64,000 nucleotides of DNA from contig DECD01000054.1 in NCBI GenBank assembly GCA_002349055.1, positions 130,771-194,770 on the forward strand, written 5' to 3'. The notes beneath the pieces were generated by a model. That model did no database searches, had not been told where the DNA came from, and saw nothing but the letters and a program-made list of their open reading frames with translations. The translations under genes were made by a program, and so were the position numbers. Positions 37,958 through 46,830 of the stretch are shown piece by piece (the first letter of the stretch is position 1; each line of letters starts with the position of its first letter). Source of the stretch: Bacteroidales bacterium UBA2939. Its GTDB lineage: Bacteria; Bacteroidota; Bacteroidia; Bacteroidales; P3.

Positions 37958-38812
37958 CTACTGTAACGTTCTTTTCACCGCACCGTCATCCTCGGCCTCC
38001 TTCAGGAGGTCGGCCTGAAGTTTGTTGAGGATGTCAATCTTGCGGAGGTTGAGGATGATGACACGGATGTTGTCGCGCTGGACCTCCAGTGGCGAGAGCT
38101 CATCCGTGACCCTGTAGTCGAGGATTCGGGCGGCATAAAACAGCGAGTCGTCGCTGAAGGCGATGGAGCGGTGCTGACTGAGGAACCGTTGCTCGTTGTA
38201 GGCCGTGAAGGGGATGGCGGTCTGTAGGGTGACGAAGGGAATCCAGCTGCTGGCGTCGTAGTAGCCGCTGAAGCCGTTGGCCGAAGCCAGTTTCTCCAGC
38301 TCCATCACATCGCTCTCGGAGAAGTCGTCGCGACCGACAATCCTTTTGATTTTGGCCACGGCGGGTGCCTTGGCAGGTGCCGTGAGGTAAACCGCTTTGA
38401 CAATGCTGCTCTTGAGGTTGAACTCGCCCTTGTGCTCGGCATAGTATTCCTCAATCTGGGCATTGGTCACAACGGTGTCGAGCAACTGGTCGATAATCTG
38501 ACGTTCGTAGGCGTAGGCCAGCAGGCTGTTCTTGTATTCCTGCAATTCGTGCGAGAAATCGTTCTTCACATTCTTTTCCGCCTTGGCCAGGATGACGGCC
38601 TGCCTGATCCACTGCTCCACATAGTTTTCCACCACCGTCAGGCTATCGTCAGGCGAAAGTCCATCGGGCACCAGCCCTTCGAGGTCGCTCTGATGCAGCT
38701 CGCGGTTGTACACACTCGCCACCACAGGCGAATAGTCGCCTGCCGACTGCGAGCATGCCGTCATCAGCAGCGTCGCCGCCAAAAGCTTAGAAACGAATCT
38801 TGTCAACGACAT
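37958..38812 (-). CDS. Periplasmic foldase-like lipoprotein
   Basis: 284 residues with a lipoprotein signal (LLAATLLMTAC). It has a SurA/PpiD-like N-terminal helical part (VYNRELHQSDLEGLVP, VENYVEQWIRQAVILAKAE) but no clear parvulin core, so it may be a chaperone without isomerase activity. It overlaps the end of the large parvulin gene by 26 bases and lies 30 bases before the SurA-like gene, forming a foldase operon. In other Bacteroidetes similar triplets serve outer-membrane assembly; the exact role is unknown. Confidence 0.82.
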   Translation of the reverse strand: MSLTRFVSKLLAATLLMTACSQSAGDYSPVVASVYNRELHQSDLEGLVPDGLSPDDSLTVVENYVEQWIRQAVILAKAEKNVKNDFSHELQEYKNSLLAYAYERQIIDQLLDTVVTNAQIEEYYAEHKGEFNLKSSIVKAVYLTAPAKAPAVAKIKRIVGRDDFSESDVMELEKLASANGFSGYYDASSWIPFVTLQTAIPFTAYNEQRFLSQHRSIAFSDDSLFYAARILDYRVTDELSPLEVQRDNIRVIILNLRKIDILNKLQADLLKEAEDDGAVKRTLQ

Positions 38813-40874
38813 TGTGATTTATCTTCACTCTATATTTGGCGCGGAGTTCCTTGCAGAGGGTCTCCTCCACCTCGTTCTGCCAGCCGTTGAGGTAGTATCC
38901 GCGAGCCTCCATCTGGCCTTTGAGGCACGGCTCAAGGATGTCCTGAACCATCAGCAGACGATAGCCCTTGCCCGAGTGAACCACATAGATGCCGGTCTTC
39001 CACTGGTCATCGGCGAGGAGTTTCTGGCGATTCTGCTCCAGCAGCTCCACGTCGTAACTCACAGGTGTTTCCTCGGTACATTTCTTGCGGTCCACCTTCT
39101 TGAGGAGGGCGTCCTGGATGTCGGCACTCGAGAGGTTCTTGTCCATGGCCTTGCGCAGCACCTTGACGGCTTTGTCGGAATCGAGGCAGCGGCTGTCGCC
39201 GACGTTGAAGACGGCAACGCGCGCACGCGTACGCCAGAAATAAATGGAATCTTCGGGCTTGTTGATATCCTTCTTGGCGCTCTCGCGGGCATAGAAATCG
39301 GCAAAGCCGACGCTGTCCTTGATGGCCTTGGTCCAAATCATCTTCTCGTTATAGTTGAAAATCATCAGGCCGCGGCGGTATTCGTCCACCAGTTCGGCAA
39401 ACTCGGGATTTTCCTTCTCGAGCTGCGAGTCGGCATAGGCGATGCTGACGCTGTCGAGGAAGTCTTCGTAGCGCAGCTTGGCATAGTAGCTCAAGTCGAT
39501 GACGCTCTCCTGCTTCTGCGTGCGGCGGATGAACTGTGCGAAGTCAATCACGTTGTATTCCTTGCCGGGGACACGCACCAGCGGACGGAGGTCGGTGAAC
39601 ACCGAATCCTTCACCTTCCACTCGGCCGAGAAGACAAGGCTGTTGAGGTTGGCGGTAATCTCGTCGAGCGAAGCCTGCATCTTCACCGGCTCCTGCTGTT
39701 TCTTCTTGCCTTTCTTCTTGGTGGCCTTGGTGGGTTCGGGCGTCGTGGTGAGGTCCACGATGCCGTATTTCTTGCGGGCGTTGGCGGCAAACGACTTGCG
39801 CGAGGCGGAGCCGCGCAGGTCGCGCACCATTCGCTGACGGTAGAAAGGTTCCATCTTCTCGAATGCAGGCAGGGTCTCCTTCTTCACCAGGCGCACAATG
39901 TGCCAGCCGTAGCGGGTGAGGAAGGGTTTGGAGAACTCGCCCTCGTTCAACTTGCTGAGAACGGTGACATACTCCTGCGGCAGCTGCGACATAGTGGCGT
40001 CGAAGATATAGCCGCCGTTCTCGGCGGTGGTGAGGTCGTCGCTCTGGCGGGCCACCATCTCGAAGGGGGTTCCCGACATCAGGCGCTCGTAGGTCAGCGT
40101 CATCTCGTTGTCGGCATTGCGGTTGCGCTTCCAGAAGTGCTGCAAGGTGACCTTGCCGTAGAACTCCACACGGTCGAAGAGTTTGATGATATGATAGCCG
40201 AAACGGGTGCGCACCGGCAGGCTGATTTCGCCGGGTTGCAAGGCGTAGGCGGCGTTCTCGAAGGGATAGACCATGTCGAAGGTGGTGAAGTAGTTCAGCT
40301 CACCCTCGTTGGGTTGCACCTTGGCCGAGGGGTTGGCTCGGAGCACCTCCTCGATGGCCAGGTCGGTGAAGTTGGCACCGGCCACAGCACGGTTGTAGAG
40401 CTCCATGGCGCGGTTGTAGGCCGCGAGGGTGTCCTGCGGCTGGGCGTCGGACCTCACCTTGACAAGGATGTGCGCCGCATGCAAAGCGTAGTGGTTGCGC
40501 TCGTAGGCTTCGTTCATGATTTTCTTCATCATGGCGGAGTCGATGAGGTAGGGGGCGGCGAGGTCCTTGCGGTAGCGTACCAGCTCGTCGTGCAAGTCGG
40601 TCGTGGTGTCGAAACCGCGGCTGACAGCATCGCGCAGCTTGGCCTGGAAGTTGGCGTAGAGTTCCACATACTCGGCAAGGGCTTTGCTCTTCTCTTCCTC
40701 GCTGGCGTTTCTCGACACCAGGTTGTCACCCACCGACTGGCGGAAGTCTTTCATGAATTCCTGCTGGTGGATTTGGCGACCGCCAATCTCCATCACGACA
40801 GGATTTGTGTTTTGCGCCGAAAGTTGAATATTGAAAAACGAAATAGCGGCCGCAGCCAACAAAATCTTCTTCAT
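38787..40874 (-). CDS. Large periplasmic peptidyl-prolyl isomerase, two parvulin domains
   Basis: 695 residues, signal peptide cut after QLSAQ. A first parvulin domain runs from about residue 130 (HAAHILVKVRSD) to 235 (FGYHIIKLFDRV). A second spans about 240-345 (LNEGEFSKPFLTRYGWHIVRLV). A long helical C-terminal half contains a Lys-rich linker (KATKKKGKKKQQE, near residue 395). It is expected to help fold outer-membrane proteins. It is first of the foldase triplet, 42 bases after guaB, with a CTCCTTAT array in the gap. Confidence 0.9.
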   Translation of the reverse strand: MKKILLAAAAISFFNIQLSAQNTNPVVMEIGGRQIHQQEFMKDFRQSVGDNLVSRNASEEEKSKALAEYVELYANFQAKLRDAVSRGFDTTTDLHDELVRYRKDLAAPYLIDSAMMKKIMNEAYERNHYALHAAHILVKVRSDAQPQDTLAAYNRAMELYNRAVAGANFTDLAIEEVLRANPSAKVQPNEGELNYFTTFDMVYPFENAAYALQPGEISLPVRTRFGYHIIKLFDRVEFYGKVTLQHFWKRNRNADNEMTLTYERLMSGTPFEMVARQSDDLTTAENGGYIFDATMSQLPQEYVTVLSKLNEGEFSKPFLTRYGWHIVRLVKKETLPAFEKMEPFYRQRMVRDLRGSASRKSFAANARKKYGIVDLTTTPEPTKATKKKGKKKQQEPVKMQASLDEITANLNSLVFSAEWKVKDSVFTDLRPLVRVPGKEYNVIDFAQFIRRTQKQESVIDLSYYAKLRYEDFLDSVSIAYADSQLEKENPEFAELVDEYRRGLMIFNYNEKMIWTKAIKDSVGFADFYARESAKKDINKPEDSIYFWRTRARVAVFNVGDSRCLDSDKAVKVLRKAMDKNLSSADIQDALLKKVDRKKCTEETPVSYDVELLEQNRQKLLADDQWKTGIYVVHSGKGYRLLMVQDILEPCLKGQMEARGYYLNGWQNEVEETLCKELRAKYRVKINHNVVDKIRF

Positions 40875-40876
40875 TT

Positions 40877-40911
40877 GTCTTATCTCCTTATCTCCTGTCT
40901 CCTTATCTCCT
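40877..40911. repeat. Tandem array CTCCTTAT
   Basis: About four imperfect 7-8-base units between the guaB stop (40917) and the start of the parvulin gene (40874). The same word precedes mutS2 at 46796-46829. Confidence 0.88.
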
Positions 40912-40916
40912 AAAAT

Positions 40917-42389
40917 TTATCTCGAATAGTTCGGGGCTTCGCGGGTGATGGCGATGTCGTGCGGATGGCTCTCCGTGCGGCCGGCATCGGTGATGCGGAT
41001 GAACTTGGCCTTCTGGAGGTCGCTGATGGTGCGGCTGCCGGTATAACCCATGCCGGCCTTCAAGCCACCCACCATCTGGTATAGAATCTCGCTGAGGGTG
41101 CCTTTGTAGGGCACACGACCCACCACGCCTTCGGGGACGAGCTTCTTGGCGTCGGTCTCCTTGTCCTGGAAGTAGCGGTCCTTGCTGCCCGCCTGCATGG
41201 CCTCGAGCGAGCCCATGCCGCGATAGCTCTTGAACTTGCGGCCTTCGTAGATGATGGTCTCTCCCGGAGCCTCGTCGGTACCGGCCACCAGGCTTCCCAC
41301 CATGACGGTGCTGGCACCGGCGGCGAGGGCCTTGACCACGTCGCCGCTGTAGCGAATGCCGCCGTCGGCAATGACGGGCACATCGTAACCCTTCTGCTTC
41401 AGGGCGCCGCACACCTCGCAGATGGCGGTGAGCTGGGGCACGCCGATACCGGCAATGATGCGGGTGGAGCAGATGCTGCCAGGGCCGATGCCCACCTTGA
41501 TGGCGTCGGCGCCGGCCTCGGCCAGCATGATGGCGGCCTCGCCGGTGGCAATGTTACCCACCACCACGTCGATATTGTCGTATTTGGCTTTCACGTTCTT
41601 GAGGGCTTCCACCACGCGAACACTGTGGCCGTGGGCGGTGTCGATGACGATGGCGTCGGCACCGGCCTTCACCAGGGCGTCGACACGATCCATCATGTCG
41701 GGCGTGATGCCCACGCCGGCAGCCACACGCAGACGGCCGTTGCTGTCCTTGCAAGCCAGGGGGCGCTCCTTGGTCTTCATGATGTCGCGGTAGGTGATGA
41801 GGCCCATGAACTGGCCTTTCTCGTTCACCACAGGCAGCTTCTCAATCTTGTGCTGCTGCAGAATGTCGGTAGCCTCGGCAAACGTGGTGCCCTCGTGGGT
41901 GGTGATGAGCTTGGTAATCATAATTTCGCTCAACGGACGCTCCATGTCGCGCTCGAAACGCAGGTCGCGGTTGGTCACCATGCCGATAAGCATGCGGTTG
42001 TCATCCACAATGGGGATGCCGCCGATGCCATACTCCTCCATCAGGTGCAGGGCGTCTTTCACCTTGGCGTCCTTGTTGAGGGTCACGGGGTCGATAATCA
42101 TGCCGTTCTCGGCACGTTTCACCTTGCGCACCTCGTTGGCCTGACGCTCGATGCTCATGTTCTTGTGCAGCACGCCGATACCGCCCTCCTGGGCCATGCC
42201 GATGGCCATAGCGGCCTCGGTCACGGTGTCCATAGCCGCGCTGACCAGCGGGGTGTTCAGCGTGATGTTCTTCGAGAAGCGTGATGCCACCGTCACCTCG
42301 CGGGGGAGGATTTCGGAGTAAGCGGGGACGAGCAGGACGTCGTCGTAAGTAAGGCCTTCGCCGATGAATTTAGAAGTGTCTGTATACAT
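40917..42389 (-). CDS. guaB: IMP dehydrogenase
   Basis: 490 residues from ATG 42387-42389. The frame is open upstream, but a -7 box at 42426-42433 lies in it and [20 protein letters not shown] is the usual start. A TIM barrel is interrupted by two CBS domains (about residues 98-210). The catalytic loop is GPGSICSTR with Cys307. It converts IMP to XMP, the committed step to GMP. It heads the run that continues into the foldase genes. Confidence 0.97.
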   Translation of the reverse strand: MYTDTSKFIGEGLTYDDVLLVPAYSEILPREVTVASRFSKNITLNTPLVSAAMDTVTEAAMAIGMAQEGGIGVLHKNMSIERQANEVRKVKRAENGMIIDPVTLNKDAKVKDALHLMEEYGIGGIPIVDDNRMLIGMVTNRDLRFERDMERPLSEIMITKLITTHEGTTFAEATDILQQHKIEKLPVVNEKGQFMGLITYRDIMKTKERPLACKDSNGRLRVAAGVGITPDMMDRVDALVKAGADAIVIDTAHGHSVRVVEALKNVKAKYDNIDVVVGNIATGEAAIMLAEAGADAIKVGIGPGSICSTRIIAGIGVPQLTAICEVCGALKQKGYDVPVIADGGIRYSGDVVKALAAGASTVMVGSLVAGTDEAPGETIIYEGRKFKSYRGMGSLEAMQAGSKDRYFQDKETDAKKLVPEGVVGRVPYKGTLSEILYQMVGGLKAGMGYTGSRTISDLQKAKFIRITDAGRTESHPHDIAITREAPNYSR

Positions 42390-42425
42390 ATATTTGCGTG
42401 TTTTTACTCTAATGAAATTAATTTG

Positions 42426-42433
42426 CAAAAATA
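42426..42433 (-). promoter_or_regulatory. -7 box of guaB
   Basis: Minus strand TATTTTTG, 37 bases before the chosen ATG. No clear -33 TTTG. Confidence 0.55.
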
Positions 42434-42577
42434 CAACTTTTTTTTGACATAACGACAGAAAATTATCAACATTACTGGAAGCAATCCACCTACACGCTGA
42501 TTTACAAAAACTTACGGAAGAGATTTCATTTTTTTCAAAACCAACAAAAAAACTCTTTTTTAACACTTTTCTAAGTA

Positions 42578-42677
42578 CCTGATACTAAGCACCAACTCCG
42601 TATCAACTCCGAGTCAACTCCGAGTCAACTCCGACCCAACTCCGACTGTCGTCGGAGATGATACGTAGATGATACGG
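42578..42677 (+). repeat. Palindromic CAACTCC repeat, family member 2
   Basis: Opens CCTGATACTAAGCACCAACTCC, then tandem CAACTCCGAGT 11-mers, a perfect CTCCGAC-TGTC-GTCGGAG turn (42640-42657) and a closing TGATACGG that pairs with CCGTATCA (42598-42605). Occupies the 375-base gene-free interval 42390-42764 between two divergent promoters; nothing else was seen there. Confidence 0.9.
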
Positions 42678-42731
42678 TTCTCATTCGCGTAAAATTGAAA
42701 GAAAATCTCTACACGTTTTAATTTTTTTTCG

Positions 42732-42739
42732 TATCTTTG
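42732..42739 (+). promoter_or_regulatory. -7 box of the TlpA-like gene
   Basis: TATCTTTG, a perfect TAnnTTTG match, 26 bases before the ATG at 42765. Confidence 0.65.
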
Positions 42740-42764
42740 CAGTCGCATTTTTATATTAAAGACA

Positions 42765-43865
42765 ATGAAAAAGGCATTCCAACTCATTTGCACTGTTGCA
42801 GTTATCGCTCTCATGGGCAGCTGCGGAAACAAGAATCATTATGTCATTAACGGCACCGTGGGTTCCGAAATGGACGGCAAGACGGTCTATCTGGTCAACG
42901 CCAACGCTATGGAAGACGGCTTTGTGGACAGCGCGGTGGTGGCCGACGGCCAGTTCACCTTCGAGGGCACCGTCGAGGAACCCTGGCTGGCTATGGTGGG
43001 CAGCGACGAGCTGGGCATCCTCCCCGCACTCGTGGTGGAACCCGGTACCATTGTACTGTCGGCCGACACCCTCGGCGGCACACCTTTGAACGACCGCCTG
43101 ATGGCGTTCAACCAGAGTTTCGACATCAGCGACATCGAGAAGCAAATGGAGAAATACATCCCCAGATACTACAACGCCCCCAATGCCGCTGCACGCGCAG
43201 CTGCCGAGCATGTGCTCGACAGCCTCGACTCCATCGGCAGCGCCATCACCAGCGAGGCCAACTGGAAGCTCTATCACGAGAACAGCGACAACATTCTGGG
43301 TCTCAAAGCCATGATGGAGATTATCAATACCAGCAAGTTCACCTACAACGAGTTCGACAGCATCATGAAGACTGCCGCCCCCCTCGTGGCCGAGAACCAG
43401 GCCATGCAGGACAAGCTGAAACAGTTGTGGAACACCGAGCGCACCTCGGCCGGCAGACATTATATCGACATCCAGGGTGTCGACGGCAAACTGAGCACTC
43501 TCATCGACGGCAAGCTCGCCCTGGTCGACTTCTACGCCAGCTGGTGCGGCCCCTGCAAGAACGAGATTAAGGACAACCTCGTCCCGCTGTGGAACAAATA
43601 CAAGAACAAAGGACTTGTCATCGTGGGTCTCAATGTGTGGGAGCGCGGCGACGCCGAAGCCCGCAAGGCCGCTCACGAGAAAGTGATGCGTAACCTCGGC
43701 ATCACCTATCCCCAGTTGGTCGACAGCACCCGCACCGCCACCGACACCTACGGCGTCAACAGCATCCCGCAGATTATGCTCATCGCCCCCGACGGCACCA
43801 TCCTCGCCCGCGACCTCCGTGGCGCCGCCATCGAGGAGGCAATCGTTGAAGCCCTGAAAAAATAA
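42765..43865 (+). CDS. TlpA-like thiol-disulfide oxidoreductase lipoprotein with DUF4369 domain
   Basis: 366 residues. A lipoprotein signal (VAVIALMGSC) precedes a DUF4369-type beta domain (HYVINGTVGSEMDGKTVYLVN, about 25-120), a helical linker, and a thioredoxin domain (about 235-366) with active site WCGPC and the cis-Pro loop SIPQIML. It likely acts in the periplasm, reducing or shuffling disulfides. It has its own promoter. The stop is followed directly by TTGAAAA repeats. Confidence 0.92.
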   Translation: MKKAFQLICTVAVIALMGSCGNKNHYVINGTVGSEMDGKTVYLVNANAMEDGFVDSAVVADGQFTFEGTVEEPWLAMVGSDELGILPALVVEPGTIVLSADTLGGTPLNDRLMAFNQSFDISDIEKQMEKYIPRYYNAPNAAARAAAEHVLDSLDSIGSAITSEANWKLYHENSDNILGLKAMMEIINTSKFTYNEFDSIMKTAAPLVAENQAMQDKLKQLWNTERTSAGRHYIDIQGVDGKLSTLIDGKLALVDFYASWCGPCKNEIKDNLVPLWNKYKNKGLVIVGLNVWERGDAEARKAAHEKVMRNLGITYPQLVDSTRTATDTYGVNSIPQIMLIAPDGTILARDLRGAAIEEAIVEALKK

Positions 43866-43979
43866 AAATTGAAAATTGAAAGTTGAAAATTGAAATCAGC
43901 ATGAACTCAAAGTTGACGCACTCGCTGGCAATCGTCTGCGCCAGCATAATTTTCAATTTTCAATTTTCAATTTTCAATT
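43864..43979. repeat. Inverted pair of TTGAAAA / TTTTCAA arrays around a start codon
   Basis: Left arm 43864-43896 (aaattgaaa units) lies upstream of the ATG at 43901. Right arm 43949-43979 (ttttcaa units) lies inside the coding sequence. The roughly 30-base arms are largely complementary, so the mRNA could fold with the start codon and n-region in a 52-base loop. The right arm encodes the signal-peptide core IIFNFQFSIFN. Confidence 0.9.
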
Positions 43980-45085
43980 CAGCCCACGCCCAAGACAGCA
44001 ACCGTCTCTTCCTGCATGTCGACGGCTCCACTTTCTTCATCGACAACGAATACTTCGGCGACCGCCTCAGCGGCTACACGCTGCCGGGATTCGTGCTGCA
44101 GCCCAAGGTGGAATGGAATCTGCACGACAAGGTAACCCTCAGCGGAGGTCTGCACTGGCTCTACTATTGGGGGGCGCGCGACTATCCTGCCACAACGGCC
44201 TATGGAGCCTACCCATTGTATGACAGCATTTCGCGCCCCATGCATATCCTTCCGTGGTTACAAGCCAAAATACAATTCACGCCGCAGATAAGGCTGAAGA
44301 TGGGTTGTCTGGACAACAGTGGTCACCGTCTGCCCCTTCCTCTCTATAACGACGAACTCCAGCTGGTGGGCGACCCCGAGGCCGGTTTCGAACTGGAAGT
44401 CAACGGCCGTTGGTTCAATGTGGACATCTGGGCCGACTGGCGCGAATACATTTGGGACCGCAACCCGGTACCCGAACGCTTCACCGCAGGTCTTTCCGGC
44501 AAGCTTTATCACTTTATCAATGATTTCTGGAGCGTCTATCTGCCCCTGCATTTCGTCGTCCAGCACGAGGGTGGGCAGAACATGTCGGTGAGCCACAACA
44601 TCAACAACAACTTCAACGCCGCCGCCGGATTGGGTATTTCCAACGAATATCCCGTTTTCAACTGTTACTTCGACCTGAGTTGCCGTGTGATGTGGTATCA
44701 CCAAAATGGCAACGCTGACGTGCCCTTCTCCCAGGGCTGGGGCATTTACCCCGAGCTGCAGATGGAATTTAACGAAAGCTGGTTCCTTCTGGCCAGCTAC
44801 TGGCACGGAAAAGACTTCGTCCCTTTGCTGGGCAGTTGGCACTTCTCCAACCTCTCGGCCAACAGCGCCGGCCTGACCTTCGACCGCACACGTGTGGCCA
44901 CGCTCAGCGTGGGGTGGAAATGGTATCCCCCGCACTCTTGCATCCTCACGCTCAAAGGCATCCTCTATCACTACCTGCCTTCGACGGGAACTTTTGCCGA
45001 CGGCACCACGCAGGAGTATGGCCATCGCAACCAGTTCTCCGTCGGTGTCACGTTCTCTTTCATTCCCATCGTTCGCCTATACTAA
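43901..45085 (+). CDS. Outer-membrane protein of unknown function
   Basis: 394 residues from ATG 43901 (MNSKLTHSLAIVCA), signal peptide cut after SAHAQ. The mature protein is rich in aromatic strands (WNLHDKVTLSGGLHWLYYW, FELEVNGRWFNVDIWADWREY) and ends in FSVGVTFSFIPIVRLY, consistent with a barrel. No named family was recognised. It lies 8 bases before ribF. Its hydrophobic signal core is made of TTTTCAA heptamers, whose complement sits just before the start codon. Confidence 0.78.
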   Translation: MNSKLTHSLAIVCASIIFNFQFSIFNSAHAQDSNRLFLHVDGSTFFIDNEYFGDRLSGYTLPGFVLQPKVEWNLHDKVTLSGGLHWLYYWGARDYPATTAYGAYPLYDSISRPMHILPWLQAKIQFTPQIRLKMGCLDNSGHRLPLPLYNDELQLVGDPEAGFELEVNGRWFNVDIWADWREYIWDRNPVPERFTAGLSGKLYHFINDFWSVYLPLHFVVQHEGGQNMSVSHNINNNFNAAAGLGISNEYPVFNCYFDLSCRVMWYHQNGNADVPFSQGWGIYPELQMEFNESWFLLASYWHGKDFVPLLGSWHFSNLSANSAGLTFDRTRVATLSVGWKWYPPHSCILTLKGILYHYLPSTGTFADGTTQEYGHRNQFSVGVTFSFIPIVRLY

Positions 45086-45093
45086 AAAGAAAC

Positions 45094-45999
45094 ATGTTCC
45101 AACTCTACGACATAAACGGTCCCATCCAAGCTATTCCGGAGCCCACTGCCGTCACCGTCGGAGTCTTCGACGGGGTACACCTCGGGCACCAGGCGCTGTT
45201 AGCGCAGATGGAGAGAGCGCGGACGGTGGTGACGCTGACGGCACACCCGTCGTTTGTCTTGGGGCGCCGCGAGAGCGAATACTGGCTCGACGACCCCCAG
45301 GAGCACCTGAGGTTGCTATTCGAGGCCGGAGCCAAGTACGTGGCCGTGCTGCCCTTCACCCACGAGGTGGCTGGCCTCTCTGCCTGCCAGATGGCACGCC
45401 TGCTGTATGACCAATTGCAGATGCGCAGCCTGTTGCTGGGTTACGACAGCCGATTCGGGAGCAAGAACAACGACGACTTCGACCGTTTGCCGCAAATGGC
45501 CTCCGAACTGGGCTTCACCCTCAAGCATGGAGAACCGTTTCTCGTCGACAATCAGCCCATCAGTTCCAGCCGCATCCGCGAAAGTCTGGCCGACGGACGG
45601 GTGGAAGAGACCGCCGCCCTGCTCGGACGTCCCTTTTCCATCACCGGCACCGTTCTTCATGGACGAGGCGTAGGACACACCCTCGGCTTCCCCACTGCAA
45701 ACATCGACCTCACACATACGCGCAAGATGTTGCCGAAGGATGGAGTCTATGCCGTGAGAATCAAGAATGAAAAATTAAGAATCAAGAATTGCGGCATGGC
45801 GAATCTCGGCACTGCTCCCACCTTCGGCGTGGAGAAACCCCTATTGGAAGTCCACCTCCTCGACTTCGAGGGCGACCTCTACGGCCAAACCGTCACCGTC
45901 GAGTTCTCCCGCCGACTCCGCGACATTGTGCGCTTCGATTCCATCGAAGCGTTGCAGCACCAACTGCAAACAGACCTTGACCAATGCCAACAGCTATGA
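45094..45999 (+). CDS. ribF: Bifunctional riboflavin kinase / FAD synthetase
   Basis: 301 residues from ATG 45094. The N-terminal adenylyltransferase domain has VGVFDGVHLGHQ and the SSSRIRESL segment. The C-terminal kinase has GHTLGFPTANI and the GMANLGTAPTFG segment. It makes FMN and then FAD in the cytoplasm. Residues about 222-232 (RIKNEKLRIKN) come from an in-frame direct repeat (45757-45789) in the hairpin before GMANLGT, where other RibF proteins have a short turn. The stop overlaps the next start (ATGA). Confidence 0.95.
   Translation: MFQLYDINGPIQAIPEPTAVTVGVFDGVHLGHQALLAQMERARTVVTLTAHPSFVLGRRESEYWLDDPQEHLRLLFEAGAKYVAVLPFTHEVAGLSACQMARLLYDQLQMRSLLLGYDSRFGSKNNDDFDRLPQMASELGFTLKHGEPFLVDNQPISSSRIRESLADGRVEETAALLGRPFSITGTVLHGRGVGHTLGFPTANIDLTHTRKMLPKDGVYAVRIKNEKLRIKNCGMANLGTAPTFGVEKPLLEVHLLDFEGDLYGQTVTVEFSRRLRDIVRFDSIEALQHQLQTDLDQCQQL
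45757..45789. repeat. In-frame direct repeat inside ribF
   Basis: Two copies of AGAATCAAGAAT separated by nine bases (gaaaaatta), in frame, encoding RIKN-EKL-RIKN. Confidence 0.8.
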
Positions 46000-46766
46000 A
46001 TGACCTGCGTGTTACCTTCTTCCAGCAAGACATCGTATGGGGCGACGCTGAAGCAAACCGACGCGCCGTAGAGGACAGCCTATTCCTTGTGCCTCACAAC
46101 ACCGACATTTTCGTGGTGCCCGAGACCTTCACCACGGGTTTCGGCGATCACATGGCCGCCCTGGCCGAGAATCCTATGGGGCCCACCTTTCGCTGGGCCC
46201 AGCAATTGGCCTCCCGTCACAACTTCCTCTTCGTCGGCACTTGGATTGTGCGTGAAGGCGACAAATGCTACAACCGCCTGCACTGGATTTACCCTAATGG
46301 TTCCTTTGGCTACTACGACAAAGCCCACACCTTCCGCGTCAGTGGCGAATACGATATCATCAGTCGCGGCACACAGCGTGAAGTGTTCGAATACAAAGGC
46401 TGGAAGATTAAACCTGCCGTCTGCTACGACCTCCGCTTCCCCAAATGGCTCCGCAACGACAATCTGAGCTACGACCTCCTGCTCGTTTGTGCCAATTGGC
46501 CGGGCAGCCGCCACGAAGCCTGGACCACCTTGCTCAAGGCCCGCGCCATTGAGAATCTTAGCTATGTGTTGGGGTGCAACCGCTGTGGCAAGGATGGCGT
46601 GGGAGGCAACTACACCGGCAATAGCGCCCTCATCGACTACAAAGGTTTCCCTTTGGCCGAAGCAGAAGCCGAAGCTGAAACCGACCAACTCGTCACCGTC
46701 ACCCTCGACAAAGACAAGCTCGACACCTTCCGCGAACATTGGCCACTCTACTTGGATTTTGATTAA
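45996..46766 (+). CDS. Nitrilase-superfamily omega-amidase
   Basis: 256 residues from ATG 45996, overlapping the ribF stop. Catalytic triad of the nitrilase fold: Glu in VVPETFTTG, Lys in YDKAHTFR and Cys in AVCYDLRFP. The sequence is of the YafV/omega-amidase type, which hydrolyses alpha-ketoglutaramate or ketosuccinamate. A short Ala/Glu repeat (AEAEAEAET) near the end varies the C-terminal loop. Specific substrate not proven. Confidence 0.9.
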   Translation: MNDLRVTFFQQDIVWGDAEANRRAVEDSLFLVPHNTDIFVVPETFTTGFGDHMAALAENPMGPTFRWAQQLASRHNFLFVGTWIVREGDKCYNRLHWIYPNGSFGYYDKAHTFRVSGEYDIISRGTQREVFEYKGWKIKPAVCYDLRFPKWLRNDNLSYDLLLVCANWPGSRHEAWTTLLKARAIENLSYVLGCNRCGKDGVGGNYTGNSALIDYKGFPLAEAEAEAETDQLVTVTLDKDKLDTFREHWPLYLDFD

Positions 46767-46795
46767 CAGAACATGTAGCTTAAAGAACATTTGTC

Positions 46796-46829
46796 TTAAC
46801 TCCTTATCTCCTACCTCCTTATCTCCTTA
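46796..46829. repeat. Tandem array CTCCTTAT in front of mutS2
   Basis: About four imperfect units (ctccttat, ctcctac, ctccttat, ctcctta) ending at the ATG of mutS2 (46831). Same word as 40877-40911. Confidence 0.88.
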
Positions 46830-46830
46830 A

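Noticed and set aside
38814..40913. Plus-strand frame of about 700 codons opposite the parvulin gene
   Set aside because: Shadow frame; the minus strand has a signal peptide and two parvulin domains.
42390..42566. Upstream N-terminal extension of guaB
   Set aside because: The frame is open, but it contains the -7 box and has no likeness to IMP dehydrogenase N-termini.
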